Part shown: in pieces, positions 25,319-34,590 of the stretch | How the letters are laid out: every line of letters starts with the position of its first letter | Numbering within the stretch: the stretch's first letter is position 1 | Assembly (NCBI RefSeq): GCF_007197575.1 | Contig: NZ_CP041616.1 | Coordinates: 1,736,001 to 1,800,000, forward strand | DNA length: 64,000 nucleotides | From: Ornithinimicrobium ciconiae | GTDB lineage: Bacteria; Actinomycetota; Actinomycetes; Actinomycetales; Dermatophilaceae | Direction: 5' to 3' | Translations under genes and position numbers: made by a program | The notes under the pieces: generated by a model | Seen by the model: the letters and a program-made list of their open reading frames with translations, nothing else | Databases searched by the model: none | Told to the model about the DNA's origin: nothing

Positions 25319-26993
25319 ATGTGGGAGCGATCGATGACGTTGGGGCTGGCGCCTACGCAGGGTGATCTGCTGCGGTCCACGGTGACCTACTGCGAGGGTC
25401 GGGTCGGGGAGGACTCGATCTACGCGGTGCTGCACCGGGAGTGCTTCAACCTGTTTCCCGATGAGATGTTCGCGGACCTGTTCACCGATGTCGGGCGCCG
25501 GTCGGTGCCGCCGATGATCGTGGCGGTGGTGATGGTCCTGCAACGCATCGAGGGGTGCAGCGACCGTGAGGCGGTGGACCGGTTCTGCTTCGACGCCAGG
25601 TGGAAGTACGCGGCCGGTGGCCTGGACTTCGACTACCCGGGGTTCGTGCACACGGTGCTGGTGGACATGCGCGCTCGGCTGGCTCGTTCGGAGCGCCCGG
25701 ACCGGATCTTCGAGGCCACCCTGGACGCGGCGAAGCAGGCGGGGCTGGTGGGGCGTAAGCGGGTCCTGGACTCCACCCCGTTGTACGACGCGGTCGCCAC
25801 GATGGACACCGTGACCCTGATCCGCTCGGCGATCCGCGGGTTGCTGAAGGTCGCCGACACCGCCCTGGAAGCCCGGCTGCGGGCAGTGCTGACGCGGGAG
25901 GATGACTACGCCGGCGCGGGCAAGCCGGTATGCGACTGGGACGACAAGGCCGCCCGCACCTTGCTGGTCGATGCGCTGGCCAAAGACGCCATGGCGGCCC
26001 TGACCGTGCTCGAGGGTGACCAGCTCCTCACCGAGGCCGTGGCCAAGGCCGGGGAGCTGCTGGCCACGGTGATCGGGCAGGACCTGGAGACCGACCAGGC
26101 CGGGGTCTTCAAGATCGCCCGGCGAGTCGCCAAGGACCGGGTCATCTCCACGGTCGACCCCCAAGCCCGGCACGGGCACAAGACCTCCGCCCGCGGATTC
26201 GATGGTTACAAGGGGCACGTCGGGATCGACCATCACCACCGTCACCGCCGGGAACACCGGAGACGCCGAACCCGCCAAAGACCTGCTCGCCGCTGACCTG
26301 CCCGCCCCGCCCGATCCCCGGGAGCAGGACGAGGGCGAGCGTGCGAGCAAGAGCCAGGACAGCCAGAACCAGGACAGCCAGAACCAGGACAGCCAGAACC
26401 AGGACAGCCAGGAGCAGAACGGTGAGAGCCTGGCGGTCTACGGCGACGCCGCCTACGGCTCCGGCACCCTGATCGCCGACCTGGAGGCCGCGGGCGCGCA
26501 GGTGCTGGTCAAGGTCGCCCCGCCGACCGCTCCCGGGGGCCGGTTCGCCAAGGACCGCTTCCTCATCGACACCACCGCTGCGACGGTGACCTGCCCGGCC
26601 GGTGCCACCGCGGTGATCCGCCCGACCAAGGGCGGCGGGGGCGCCGCCCGGTTCGGGACCACCTGCGCCACCTGCCCGCTCGCCGGGCAGTGCACCAGCT
26701 CCAAGGCCGGGCGCACCATCAAGACCACCCGATATGAAGCCGAGCTCCTGCGGGCCCGGACCACCCAGAGGGACCCTGCCTGGCGCGCTGACTACCGGGC
26801 CACCAGACCCAAGGTCGAACGCAAGATCGGCCACCTCATGCGCCGCAAACACGGCGGGCGACGCGCCCGCGTCCGCGGCACCCCCAAAGTCGCCGCCGAC
26901 TTCTCTCTCCTGGCCGCCGCGGCCAACCTCGCACGCCTCGCCGTCCTCGGAATCACCCGGACCCCGACCGGTTGGGCCGCCGCCACCGCCTAA
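25319..26993 (+). pseudogene. IS1182-family transposase, frameshifted
   Basis: The N-terminal part (from 25319, or ATG 25334) reads LAPTQGDLLRSTVTYCEGRV, ECFNLFPDEMFADLFTDVGR and FCFDARWKYAAGGLDFDYPG, then RKRVLDSTPLYDAVATMDTV (DDE-type core) to FDGYKGHVGID. Similarity continues in another frame at TTVTAGNTGDAEPAKDLLAA, YGDAAYGSG and KVERKIGHLMRRKHGGRRAR, ending at 26993. A small deletion near 26230 (not a multiple of three) removed the expected PDSEI-like link. The C-terminal half also holds a short Q/D/S repeat. A single functional transposase cannot be made. Confidence 0.85.
26358..26417 (+). repeat. 15-bp microsatellite in the IS transposase
   Basis: Three exact 15-bp units (26358-26372, 26373-26387, 26388-26402) and a diverged fourth encode DSQNQ repeats. 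It is in-frame with the downstream transposase portion and probably a replication-slippage product. Confidence 0.85.
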
Positions 26994-27227
26994 GAACCCC
27001 CGGAAGGGGCACCCCGGGTCCAGTTATCGGGTCCACGACGCGCTCAAGGGCCCCAGCACGCTCACAACGGACCCCGACCGCCCCAGCCGACGGCAACCCG
27101 TCAACCGCGAGCACCAATCTTGATCGGCCCACCGACTGCCGACGGGCCAGAATCAGCCCCCACACGACCTGTTCGACACCGCCCACCTAGGGCGCCCGGT
27201 TGACCCACGAGATCGAGAAGCAGGTTC

Positions 27228-29546
27228 TCAGGGCAGCCAACGGCGCACGATCGAGCGGATGTAGTGCACGCCGGAGCGGGGGAAGAGCTTGGCGCTGGCC
27301 CGGATGTTCCAGGGCAGCGTGGCGGACACCGAGTCCAGCACCCGCAGCACGTCGTGGTGCATCGTGGCGTCGTCGGACTCCTCGGTCCGCTCGGTGGGGG
27401 CATAACGTGCCCGTTCCAGCGTCGCGGTCGCCCGCCCCATCGCGTCGGTGGTGGGCCGGTCCAGGCGGGCCGTGCTGGCGTAGTGCTCACCCATCTCCCG
27501 CGGACTCTTGTCCGGCGGCGGGTCGAAGCCGTAGTCCTCCAAGGAACGCTTCAGCAGCTCCCACTGGCCCTCGATCCGCTCCTGCGGGGTGTCCGCCTGG
27601 CGCAGCAGCGCCTCGCGGTGACGACGGCCCGCGATCGCCACGACCGACATGAGCAGACCGATGACCACCACCACCAGCAGCGCCCGGAGCAGGATCGGAC
27701 CAGCCTCGCGCAGGCTGTCCAGCAGGCTCGACCACCAGCTCTCGTCCTCTTCCGCACCGGTGGGCTGCTGGGTCGGGACAGCGGTTGGGGTGCTGGAGTT
27801 GGTCATCGTCGGGTCGGCCTCGGGCGCGGTCGTGTCGAGCTCGGTGTAGGCCGGGGGAGGACCGGTGCGGATGCCCGGGGTCGGCTCGAAACGGGTCCAC
27901 CCCATCCCATCGATCCACAGCTCGGGCCAGGTGTGGGCGTCGGCCGCGATCACCGAGTAGGAGCCATTGGCCTGCAGCTCACCGGGCAGGAAGCCGACCG
28001 CCATCCGGGCCGGAATGCCCTCATGGCGGGCGGCCATCACCATCGCGGTGGCGAACTGCACGCAATAACCCTGCCGGGTCGCCACGAAGTGGCCGATCGG
28101 GTCGCCGCTGGAGGCTGCGCCGGGGGCCAGCTCGAGGTCGTAGGAGTAGAGCCCGCTGCGGAAGTGCTGCTGCAGCAGCGAGGCGACCTCGAGGTCGTTG
28201 GTGGCATCCCCGACGACCTGCTCGGCCAGTGCCGCGACGGCCTGCTCGCCGGTCTCGTCGACCTCCAGATAACCCGCCCAGTCCGCGGGATCCGCCTCGG
28301 CCGCACCGACGTCCTCGGGGATGCCACCGCGCGGCGCCAACTGCAGGAACTGGGCCTGATAGGTCTGTGCAGGGTCCTCCAGGCGCACCGAGTCGGTCGC
28401 CTCGTCCCAGCGCAGCGTCGAGTTGTCGGTCCGCACCTCCAGGACGGGGGCCGGGGTCGCCAGGTGCGGGGGGCGCAGCCCGTTGCTCAGGACGGAGATC
28501 TCACCGGGCTCGACGGGCACGTCCTCGCGCAGCGCCTGCGGCTGGCCGGCGCCGGGGGTGAGCACCGGACCCTGGGGCGGGCCGGGGTCATAGTCCGGCG
28601 GCTGCCAGCGCTCGCCGTCGAACACATTCGAGGCGGTCACCCGCAACGGCTGCAGGGGTCGACTGGAGCTGCGGAATCGCAGGACCGGCTCCTGGGACTG
28701 GTTGTGCAGGTCGGCGGTGACATCCATCGTCTCGGTGAAGCTGACCTGCCCGCTGTCGCCGCCGACGCTGCGCCCGTCGGGGTCGCGGGCCAGTCCGTCG
28801 GCAAAGAAGGTTGGTGGCAGGTGCGGCACGAGGGAGGCGATCACCAGCGCGCCGAGCACGGTGACCACGGCGAGGACCCGGGCGACGGTGCGGTGCCCGG
28901 AGGGGCCGTGGGAGACGTCATGGGAGCCGACGCTCTCGCGCCGGTCGGCCGAGCTCCACCCGGAGACCAGCCGGTTGCCCTGGGCCGCGACCATGAGCAG
29001 CCAGGCGAGCGCGGCTGCGGCGAAGAACCACGGCTGCATCGCCTTGCCGCTGTTGGAGACCGACACCAGGAAGGCGGCGGCCAGGGGGATGCCCGCCGTG
29101 GCCGGCGCCCGGCCGGTGACGCCGATCGCGTCGACGGACACGGCGGTCAGGGCCAGCACGGACACGATGAGGAACTCGACGCCCTCGTTGGTGGGGGCGG
29201 GTGCGGCAAACGTCTGCAGGGTGCGTCCCGCCTCCTGCAGCAGACGGGTCGCCTGCTCCAGCGTGTCCGAGCCCGGCACCACCGACCACAGCAGGGTCTC
29301 GCTCAGATAACGCCAGGTCAGGGTGACCAGCACCGCCAGTGCCTGTCCGATCACGATCAGCGTGGGATCCAGGTCCAGGCAGCGCAGCAGGCACCCGACC
29401 AGGGCCACGAGCAGCACCAACAGGATCGCGGGGCCAACCCAGGTGGCCTCGCGCAGCAGCCCGGTCAGCGGCCAGGCGACGGCCAGCGTCGCCAGCGCCG
29501 CCAGCCCGGCCTCCGGCCACAGTCCGCGCTCGAGGTTGAACCTCAT
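27228..29546 (-). CDS. TgpA-like membrane transglutaminase-domain protein
   Basis: The 772-residue protein has about six N-terminal membrane helices (from LAALATLAVAWPLTGLLREA to VLGALVIASLVPHLPPTFFA), a large external domain, and a transglutaminase-like core. That core has C495 in RQGYCVQFATAMVMAARHEG, His in AADAHTWPELWIDGMGW and Asp/Glu context FEPTPGIRTGPP. A further helix (RALLVVVVIGLLMSVVAIAG) and a cytoplasmic tail (DUF4129-type, DYGFDPPPDKSPREMGEHYA) follow. The start ATG 29546 overlaps the DUF58 stop (ATGA). The moxR-DUF58-transglutaminase trio is a conserved actinobacterial unit, thought to act in envelope protein assembly, but its reaction is not known. Confidence 0.9.
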   Translation of the reverse strand: MRFNLERGLWPEAGLAALATLAVAWPLTGLLREATWVGPAILLVLLVALVGCLLRCLDLDPTLIVIGQALAVLVTLTWRYLSETLLWSVVPGSDTLEQATRLLQEAGRTLQTFAAPAPTNEGVEFLIVSVLALTAVSVDAIGVTGRAPATAGIPLAAAFLVSVSNSGKAMQPWFFAAAALAWLLMVAAQGNRLVSGWSSADRRESVGSHDVSHGPSGHRTVARVLAVVTVLGALVIASLVPHLPPTFFADGLARDPDGRSVGGDSGQVSFTETMDVTADLHNQSQEPVLRFRSSSRPLQPLRVTASNVFDGERWQPPDYDPGPPQGPVLTPGAGQPQALREDVPVEPGEISVLSNGLRPPHLATPAPVLEVRTDNSTLRWDEATDSVRLEDPAQTYQAQFLQLAPRGGIPEDVGAAEADPADWAGYLEVDETGEQAVAALAEQVVGDATNDLEVASLLQQHFRSGLYSYDLELAPGAASSGDPIGHFVATRQGYCVQFATAMVMAARHEGIPARMAVGFLPGELQANGSYSVIAADAHTWPELWIDGMGWTRFEPTPGIRTGPPPAYTELDTTAPEADPTMTNSSTPTAVPTQQPTGAEEDESWWSSLLDSLREAGPILLRALLVVVVIGLLMSVVAIAGRRHREALLRQADTPQERIEGQWELLKRSLEDYGFDPPPDKSPREMGEHYASTARLDRPTTDAMGRATATLERARYAPTERTEESDDATMHHDVLRVLDSVSATLPWNIRASAKLFPRSGVHYIRSIVRRWLP

Positions 29547-30802
29547 GTCAGCGACCCCACCCTGCGGCTGGCGCGCAGCGTCTGCCAGGCACCGGGGACC
29601 GAGTCCGAGGGCCCCACCAGGACTGTCTGCCAGCCGGACTGCGTCAGCACCTGCGTATGTCGGATCGCGGCGGCGCCCTTCGTCTCACCCGAGCCGGGCG
29701 AGGCAAAGGCGTCGGGGTCCAGCACCATGGCCATCGCCGCAGAGCCGGGCTCGCGCACGGCAGCTAGGTTGGCGAGCTCGTCCTTGTCGTGCGCGACGAC
29801 GACCGAGATGAGCAGCACACCGCCGGAGGTGAAGGAGTGCGCGGCCGCCGCCAGCGGCTGCAGGCTGGTGTCCTGGTCGGGGTGCGCGCGGGCCAGGGTG
29901 GCCAGCGCCTCGGGGAGAGCGATCTGCACCCCAGCCGACCCGTCCTCGACGGTGCGGTGGGTGAGCAGGTGGATGACGAACCCGTCCTTGACCAGGTGCC
30001 GTGCGAGCGAGGCGATCGCGCTGACCGCCCACTCGAAGGAGGGGCGGTAGCCACTGCCGGGGTGCGCACCGGCGCGGCAGTCCAGCAGCAGCACCGCGCG
30101 GCGGCGCGCGGGACGGTCCTCCTGGCGCACCATGATCTCGCCCCGATGGGCGGTGGCGGGCCAGTGGACCCGGCGCAGCTCGTCGCCGTCGCGATACTGG
30201 CGGATGGAGACGTCGTCCTCGCCGTGCAGCGACACCATCTGGGGCAGCTCGCCCTCGGTGCCCCGGCCCTGCCCGGCGACCCGCCGGTCGCCCAGGTCCC
30301 AGACATAGGGCAGCACCAGCAGCTCGACGGTCGCCGGCAGCTGCAGGGCCACGTGGGTCAGGCCGAACGGGTCGCGGCGGCGCAGCGTGATCGGACCGAC
30401 GTTGAACGCCCCACGGTGCCGGCTGCGCACGGTGTAGCGCAGGCGTCGTCCCTCCCCGGGCACCATGCGGGGGAGCAGGAAGCGCGGCCGGTCACCGAGG
30501 CTGTAGTCGAACTGCTCCTCCGCCAGGAACATCGGGGTGGGGCGCCGGCCCACATTGGTGAAGGCCACCTCGACGGCGCCCTGCTGGTCGGGCTGCAGGC
30601 GGGCGGGGGTGACGACCCGTTGCACGCGCAGGCTCGGCGGGTTGGGGCGCACCAGCAGCAGGGCCAGCAGGGGCAGAATCACCAGCAGCAGACCGACCCT
30701 GGTCACGTCCCGATAGCCCAGGACCACGCCGGCGAGTGCCACGACAGCACCCAGGCCCAGGAACATCTGGCCCCGACTCGTGAGCACCCCCGGAGCACGC
30801 AC
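29543..30802 (-). CDS. DUF58 domain protein
   Basis: The 419-residue protein has two N-terminal helices (LGLGAVVALAGVVLGYRDVT, VGLLLVILPLLALLLVRPNP), a beta-rich middle (VAFTNVGRRPTPMFLAEEQF), and the DUF58 signature SIRQYRDGDELRRVHWPATA followed by a vWA-like segment RRRAVLLLDCRAGAHPGSG. DUF58 proteins act with MoxR ATPases, probably as metal- or chaperone-type partners. GTG 30802 lies eight bases after the moxR stop, and the 3' end overlaps the transglutaminase gene, so all three are cotranscribed. Confidence 0.9.
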   Translation of the reverse strand: MRAPGVLTSRGQMFLGLGAVVALAGVVLGYRDVTRVGLLLVILPLLALLLVRPNPPSLRVQRVVTPARLQPDQQGAVEVAFTNVGRRPTPMFLAEEQFDYSLGDRPRFLLPRMVPGEGRRLRYTVRSRHRGAFNVGPITLRRRDPFGLTHVALQLPATVELLVLPYVWDLGDRRVAGQGRGTEGELPQMVSLHGEDDVSIRQYRDGDELRRVHWPATAHRGEIMVRQEDRPARRRAVLLLDCRAGAHPGSGYRPSFEWAVSAIASLARHLVKDGFVIHLLTHRTVEDGSAGVQIALPEALATLARAHPDQDTSLQPLAAAAHSFTSGGVLLISVVVAHDKDELANLAAVREPGSAAMAMVLDPDAFASPGSGETKGAAAIRHTQVLTQSGWQTVLVGPSDSVPGAWQTLRASRRVGSLT

Positions 30803-30810
30803 GACGCGCC

Positions 30811-31785
30811 TCAGCGGCGACCGGAGGGGACCGGGGTCCGCTGCAGGATGTCGGCCACCACGTCGCCGGTGCTGCGTCCGCTCAACTGGGCCTCGCCGGT
30901 GAGCATCAGACGGTGGGTCAGCACGGCCGGGGCCAGTGTCTGCACGTCCTCGGGGAGCACATGGTCACGGCCGGCGAGCGCTGCATTGGCCCGGGCCGCC
31001 GCGAGCAGGTGCAGCCCGGCGCGGGGGGAGGCACCCAGCCGCAGCGAGGAGTGGTTGCGGGACGCGGTGACCAGCGCCACGACATACTCCCGCAGGGCGG
31101 GCGCGGTGTGCAGGCGACGCACGGCGCTGATCTGGCGCTGCACGGTCGCGCCGTCGGTGACGGGCTGGAGGGCACCGAGCGGGTCGTGCTCGCCGTGGCT
31201 CTGCAGCATCGCCAGCTCGGCGGCACCGGAGGGATAACCCATCGAGATGCGCGCCATGAAGCGGTCGCGCTGGGCCTCGGGGAGGGGATAGGTGCCCTCC
31301 ATCTCGATCGGGTTCTGGGTGGCCATCACCAGGAACGGGCCGGCGAGCGGATAGGTCGTGCCGTCAACGGTGACCTGACGCTCGGCCATGCACTCCAGCA
31401 GCGCGGACTGGGTCTTGGGGGAGGCGCGGTTGATCTCGTCGCCCACCACGATGTTGGCGAAGATCGCGCCCCGGCGGAACTCGAAGGAGTGGGAGTTCTG
31501 GTTGAAGACGTTGACCCCGGTGATGTCGCTGGGCAGCAGGTCGGGGGTGAACTGCACACGGCTGACGTCGCAGTCGATGGACTTGGCCAGCGCCTTGGCG
31601 AGCATCGTCTTGCCGACCCCGGGCACGTCCTCGACCAGCAGGTGGCCCTCGGCCAGGAGCACCGTGACGGCCGTGCGCACCGCCGCCTCCTTGCCCTCGA
31701 TGACGGTGCTGATCGCGTGGTGGATCGCGCTCGCCACGGACTGCACGGAGTCCAGATCGGGTGCGGTGCCTGCGTTGGCGGTCAT
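30811..31785 (-). CDS. MoxR-family AAA+ ATPase
   Basis: The 324-residue protein has Walker A VPGVGKTM (54-61), Walker B VVGDEINRASPKTQSALLE, sensor 1 FLVMATQNPIEMEGTYPLPE, arginine-finger region EAQRDRFMARISMGYP, and a C-terminal lid (GASPRAGLHLLAAARANAAL). MoxR ATPases act as chaperones in maturation of partner complexes; here the partners are the DUF58 and transglutaminase proteins. It is the first gene of this minus-strand operon, starting at ATG 31785 and divergent from mraZ across about 350 bp. Confidence 0.93.
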   Translation of the reverse strand: MTANAGTAPDLDSVQSVASAIHHAISTVIEGKEAAVRTAVTVLLAEGHLLVEDVPGVGKTMLAKALAKSIDCDVSRVQFTPDLLPSDITGVNVFNQNSHSFEFRRGAIFANIVVGDEINRASPKTQSALLECMAERQVTVDGTTYPLAGPFLVMATQNPIEMEGTYPLPEAQRDRFMARISMGYPSGAAELAMLQSHGEHDPLGALQPVTDGATVQRQISAVRRLHTAPALREYVVALVTASRNHSSLRLGASPRAGLHLLAAARANAALAGRDHVLPEDVQTLAPAVLTHRLMLTGEAQLSGRSTGDVVADILQRTPVPSGRR

Positions 31786-32055
31786 GGAGAAGATCCTGCC
31801 TCAAGTCGACGTCATTCCACGGGTTCTCTGCAGAACCCTACGTGCCGAGGCGGCTCGGACGATGGTTCGGCTGCAGAGCAGACGTGCGTGGGGCGGAAAT
31901 GGTGGCGTCTCTCCGCTATGTCGACCGAGGAGCGCGGTGGGGGAGGCAACACGGTGCGTCCGGTCGGGAAGGGGAGAATTCCCCCCCACTTTCCCCCCAC
32001 CCCCAGTGACCTGGGAAAACGTGTGTCTAGGATCACAAATCGCCCTCGTTTTGCG
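31786..32055. other. Divergent spacer between moxR and the mraZ promoter
   Basis: There is no coding sequence. It contains a C-run region (31979-32005) that on the minus strand reads as two GTGGGGGG-like blocks, possibly related to the MraZ sites downstream. Nothing else is recognised. Confidence 0.45.
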
Positions 32056-32087
32056 TTGACAGTGGAGCAAAGTGGAGTACTGTGGGG
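32056..32087 (+). promoter_or_regulatory. mraZ promoter with three MraZ-box direct repeats
   Basis: TTGACA (32056-32061) and TACTGT (32078-32083) are 16 bp apart. GTGGAG at 32062-32067, GTGGAG at 32072-32077 and GTGGGG at 32082-32087 repeat at exactly 10-bp intervals across the spacer and -10. Evenly spaced GTGG-type direct repeats are the known binding pattern of the MraZ autorepressor. Confidence 0.75.
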
Positions 32088-32137
32088 CACATTGGATGGC
32101 CAGGGAGTAGCCAGGTGCATGGGAAGGGGTGGTCACG

Positions 32138-32569
32138 GTGTTGTTGCTCGGCACCTACTCGCCCCGCCTGGACGACAAGGGCCGGATGTTTCTGCCGGCC
32201 AAGTTCCGGGACAAGCTCGCCGGGGGACTGGTCATGACGCGGGGGCAGGAGAGGTGCCTCTACGTCTATCCGATGGCTGAGTTCGAGAAGGTCGCCGAGC
32301 AGTGGCAGAACGGCCCGACGACCAACGCCGGGGTGCGCGCCTACCAGCGGCTTCTCCTCTCCGGAGCCTCCGACGAGATCCCCGACAAGCAGGGCCGGGT
32401 CACGGTGCCGGCGATCCTGCGGGAGTATGCCGGGCTCTCCCACGAGTGCACCGTCATCGGCACCGGCAACCGCATCGAGATATGGGACGCCACGGCGTGG
32501 GAGGCCTATGTGGCCGAGCACGAGGACGGCTTCGCCAACCAGAGCGAGGAGGTGGTCCCGGGGCTCTAA
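32138..32569 (+). CDS. mraZ: MraZ, transcriptional regulator of the division/cell-wall cluster
   Basis: The 143-residue protein begins VLLLGTYSPRLDDKGRMFLP, the first of two SpoVT/AbrB-like DxKGR repeats. The second is SDEIPDKQGRVTVPAILREY. It forms ring oligomers that bind direct repeats in its own promoter, which are visible at 32062-32087. GTG 32138 is preferred because the AAGGGG RBS (32124-32129) is eight bases upstream; GTG 32129 would overlap the RBS. It is the first gene of the dcw cluster, separated from rsmH by an unusually long spacer of 451 bp. Confidence 0.93.
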   Translation: MLLLGTYSPRLDDKGRMFLPAKFRDKLAGGLVMTRGQERCLYVYPMAEFEKVAEQWQNGPTTNAGVRAYQRLLLSGASDEIPDKQGRVTVPAILREYAGLSHECTVIGTGNRIEIWDATAWEAYVAEHEDGFANQSEEVVPGL

Positions 32570-33020
32570 CAGCTCCCTCCACTTCGCTCCACCCGGACAC
32601 TCCACGTCGCCCCACCGGACCAACCAGCCAGACAGCACGACAGCAACACCCAGACAACAGCAGCTACCACAACAGCAGCCACCACAACAGCAGCCACCAC
32701 AACAGCAGAGAAGCACCGTAGGAACCCGGCCCTGACGCCTGGTCTCCAGCCGCACCGTCCGCACCCGACTCCACTTCCCCGGAGCCGGGCGCACCACGAG
32801 CAGGACCATCCCGACTCCACTTCCCCGGAGCCGGGCAGGGCCATCTCAGGCGGGGCGGAGGGGGACCAGGTCCCAGGGCCCAAGGAAAGAACCACTCATG
32901 GCGCCACGCGGCGCTGGGACCACCAACACCCGCAGTTCACAGGCAACCACCGACCACCGACAGTCGCCCGAGGCAGCCAGCCCCACGGCATACGACACGC
33001 AGACCCGAGAGGAGGAGCAG
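32570..33020 (+). other. Long mraZ-rsmH spacer with repeats and reversed MraZ-like boxes
   Basis: CTCCAC (reverse of GTGGAG) occurs at 32577, 32587, 32600, 32769 and 32815; the first two are 10 bp apart. There is also a CCACCACAACAGCAG-type 15-bp repeat (32660-32710) and a 27-bp direct repeat (32764-32790 and 32810-32836). A frame open to rsmH begins at ATG 32898, but rsmH itself more likely starts at 33021. Confidence 0.6.
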
Positions 33021-34103
33021 ATGACGCAACGACCGACCGCCGAGCGGCACATCCCGGTGATGCGCGAGCGCATCGTCGAGCTCCTCGCCCCCGCGCTGCA
33101 GCACGAGGGCGCGGTCTATGTCGACGGCACACTCGGGATGGGCGGCCACACGGAGGCGATCCTGGCCGCCTGCCCGGGAGCCATCGCGGTCGGCATCGAC
33201 CGGGACACCGAGGCGCTGACCCTGGCGGGGGAGCGCCTCGCCGGTTTCGGTGACCGTTTCGTCCCGGTGCACGCGGTCTATGACCAGATCCCGCAGGCGC
33301 TGGCCGAGCGCGGCATCCGCGAGGCCCACGCGATCCTGTTTGACCTGGGTGTCTCCTCGCTGCAGCTGGACGAGAGCGAGCGCGGGTTCGCCTACCGGAT
33401 GGACGCGCCGCTGGACATGCGGATGGATCAGTCTCAGGGGCAGACCGCGGCCGACGTGCTCAACACCTATGAGCTGCGTGATCTCGAGGTGATCCTGCGC
33501 GACTTCGGCGAGGAGCGCTTTGCGCGCAAGATCGCTCGGGCCCTGGTCGCCGAGCGTGACAAGGAGCCGTTCACTAACTCTGCCCGCCTCGTCGAGCTGC
33601 TGCAGCGGGTCGTGCCGGCGGCCTCGCAGCGCTCCGGCGGGCACCCGGCCAAGCGGACCTTCCAGGCGCTGCGCATCGAGGTCAACGCCGAGCTGTCCGT
33701 GTGGGCGGACGCGCTGCCCGCCGCGCTGGGCCTGCTGCCGGTGGGCGGGAGGATCGCGGTGCTGTCCTATCACTCGCTCGAGGACCGGATCACCAAGCGC
33801 GCGCTGGTGGCGGGGTCGACCAGCTCGGCGCCGCCGGAGCTGCCCTTTGAGCTGCCCGAGCACCGGCCGTGGCTGAAGCTGCTGACCCGCGGGGCCGAGA
33901 AGGCCGGCGAGGCCGAGACCGCGCTGAACCCGCGGGCCGCGTCGGTGCGGCTGCGCGCTGCCGAGCGGACGCGGGACACGGGGGCGGGTGCTGGCCAGGA
34001 ATCTGCGAAACCCCTCCGAAAAGGCGGGGCGGACCGACGAAACCCCTCTGAAATTGCGGGAAACACCGACGAAACCACGACAAAAATGGGGGAGAACCCG
34101 TGA
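33021..34103 (+). CDS. rsmH: 16S rRNA (cytosine-1402-N4)-methyltransferase
   Basis: The 360-residue protein begins [23 protein letters not shown] motif I is [40 protein letters not shown] and [19 protein letters not shown] are the RsmH signature, with [19 protein letters not shown] later. It methylates C1402 of 16S rRNA at the P site. ATG 33021 has the best RBS in the region (GAGGAGGAG, 33010-33018). The C-terminal 45 residues are a low-complexity extension ([20 protein letters not shown], later [13 protein letters not shown]). The stop overlaps the ftsL GTG (GTGA). Confidence 0.95.
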   Translation: MTQRPTAERHIPVMRERIVELLAPALQHEGAVYVDGTLGMGGHTEAILAACPGAIAVGIDRDTEALTLAGERLAGFGDRFVPVHAVYDQIPQALAERGIREAHAILFDLGVSSLQLDESERGFAYRMDAPLDMRMDQSQGQTAADVLNTYELRDLEVILRDFGEERFARKIARALVAERDKEPFTNSARLVELLQRVVPAASQRSGGHPAKRTFQALRIEVNAELSVWADALPAALGLLPVGGRIAVLSYHSLEDRITKRALVAGSTSSAPPELPFELPEHRPWLKLLTRGAEKAGEAETALNPRAASVRLRAAERTRDTGAGAGQESAKPLRKGGADRRNPSEIAGNTDETTTKMGENP

Positions 34104-34585
34104 GCCAGATGACCCTCGCCAGGACCGCGCCGAAGGTGGCCCCGCGCGCCCGTGCGGCGCTGCGGGTGGTCGACGCCACCCCCAAGACCCAGAGCCACAC
34201 CGGCTTCGTGCTGCTCTGCATGGCCCTGGTCGTGCTCGGGTTGCTCAGCGCGCTGCTGCTCAACACCGCCCGTGCGGAGAGCTCGTTCACGCTCGCCGAC
34301 CTGCGCAAGGAGCAGACCCTGCTGCACGACACCCGGGTCACCCTGGAGGCTGAGCTGAGCGCCAAGCGGTCCCCGGAGACGCTGGCCGTCGAGGCCGAGC
34401 GCCTCGGTCTGGTCCCCTCGCCGTCGACGGCCGTGCTGCGGCTGTCCGACAACACGGTTCTCGGCGTGGCGGCGTCGGTGGACGCCCAGGACAGCTTTAC
34501 CGTGGTCACACCGTTCGTGACCAAGGCCGACCCCGAGGTCAAGCGCATCGAACGGAGCATCGAGGGAGCAGTCCAGGGAGGTTGA
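34100..34585 (+). CDS. ftsL: Cell division protein FtsL-like
   Basis: The 161-residue bitopic protein has a cytoplasmic N-terminus, one helix ([20 protein letters not shown], about 36-55), and a periplasm-side coiled coil ([32 protein letters not shown]). Position between rsmH and ftsI plus this topology identify FtsL, which joins FtsQ/FtsB to recruit FtsW-FtsI. GTG 34100 overlaps the rsmH stop, and a GGGAGG near its end serves ftsI. Confidence 0.88.
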   Translation: MSQMTLARTAPKVAPRARAALRVVDATPKTQSHTGFVLLCMALVVLGLLSALLLNTARAESSFTLADLRKEQTLLHDTRVTLEAELSAKRSPETLAVEAERLGLVPSPSTAVLRLSDNTVLGVAASVDAQDSFTVVTPFVTKADPEVKRIERSIEGAVQGG

Positions 34586-34590
34586 GCAGC

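Larger units (their letters stand above)
25257..27001 (+). mobile_element. IS1182-family insertion sequence, inactivated
   Basis: The element is defined by its transposase and by imperfect terminal inverted repeats: 25257-25279 on the left and, on the opposite strand, about 26977-27001 on the right, sharing a G-TT-TT--GCG-TGGCGG core. The transposase stop codon lies inside the right repeat. Flanking target duplications could not be identified, so the ends are approximate. It sits between the arsenic/M28 region and the transglutaminase operon. Confidence 0.6.

Noticed and set aside
26202..26240. Programmed frameshift in the IS transposase
   Set aside because: IS1182-type transposases are normally a single frame. 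The break coincides with loss of conserved residues, not with a slippery sequence.
27264..30050. Very long open frame on the plus strand antisense to the transglutaminase and DUF58 genes
   Set aside because: It reads as a composition artefact of high-GC antisense sequence (many G, R, Q, H, V), has no family motif, and lies opposite two well-supported genes.
32898..33020. Longer rsmH start at ATG 32898
   Set aside because: The extra 41 residues are not family-like, and the strong GAGGAGGAG site is placed for ATG 33021.
34582..34590. TTG start of ftsI overlapping the ftsL stop
   Set aside because: The Shine-Dalgarno ends directly at this codon, leaving no spacing. ATG 34591 has a normal nine-base distance.
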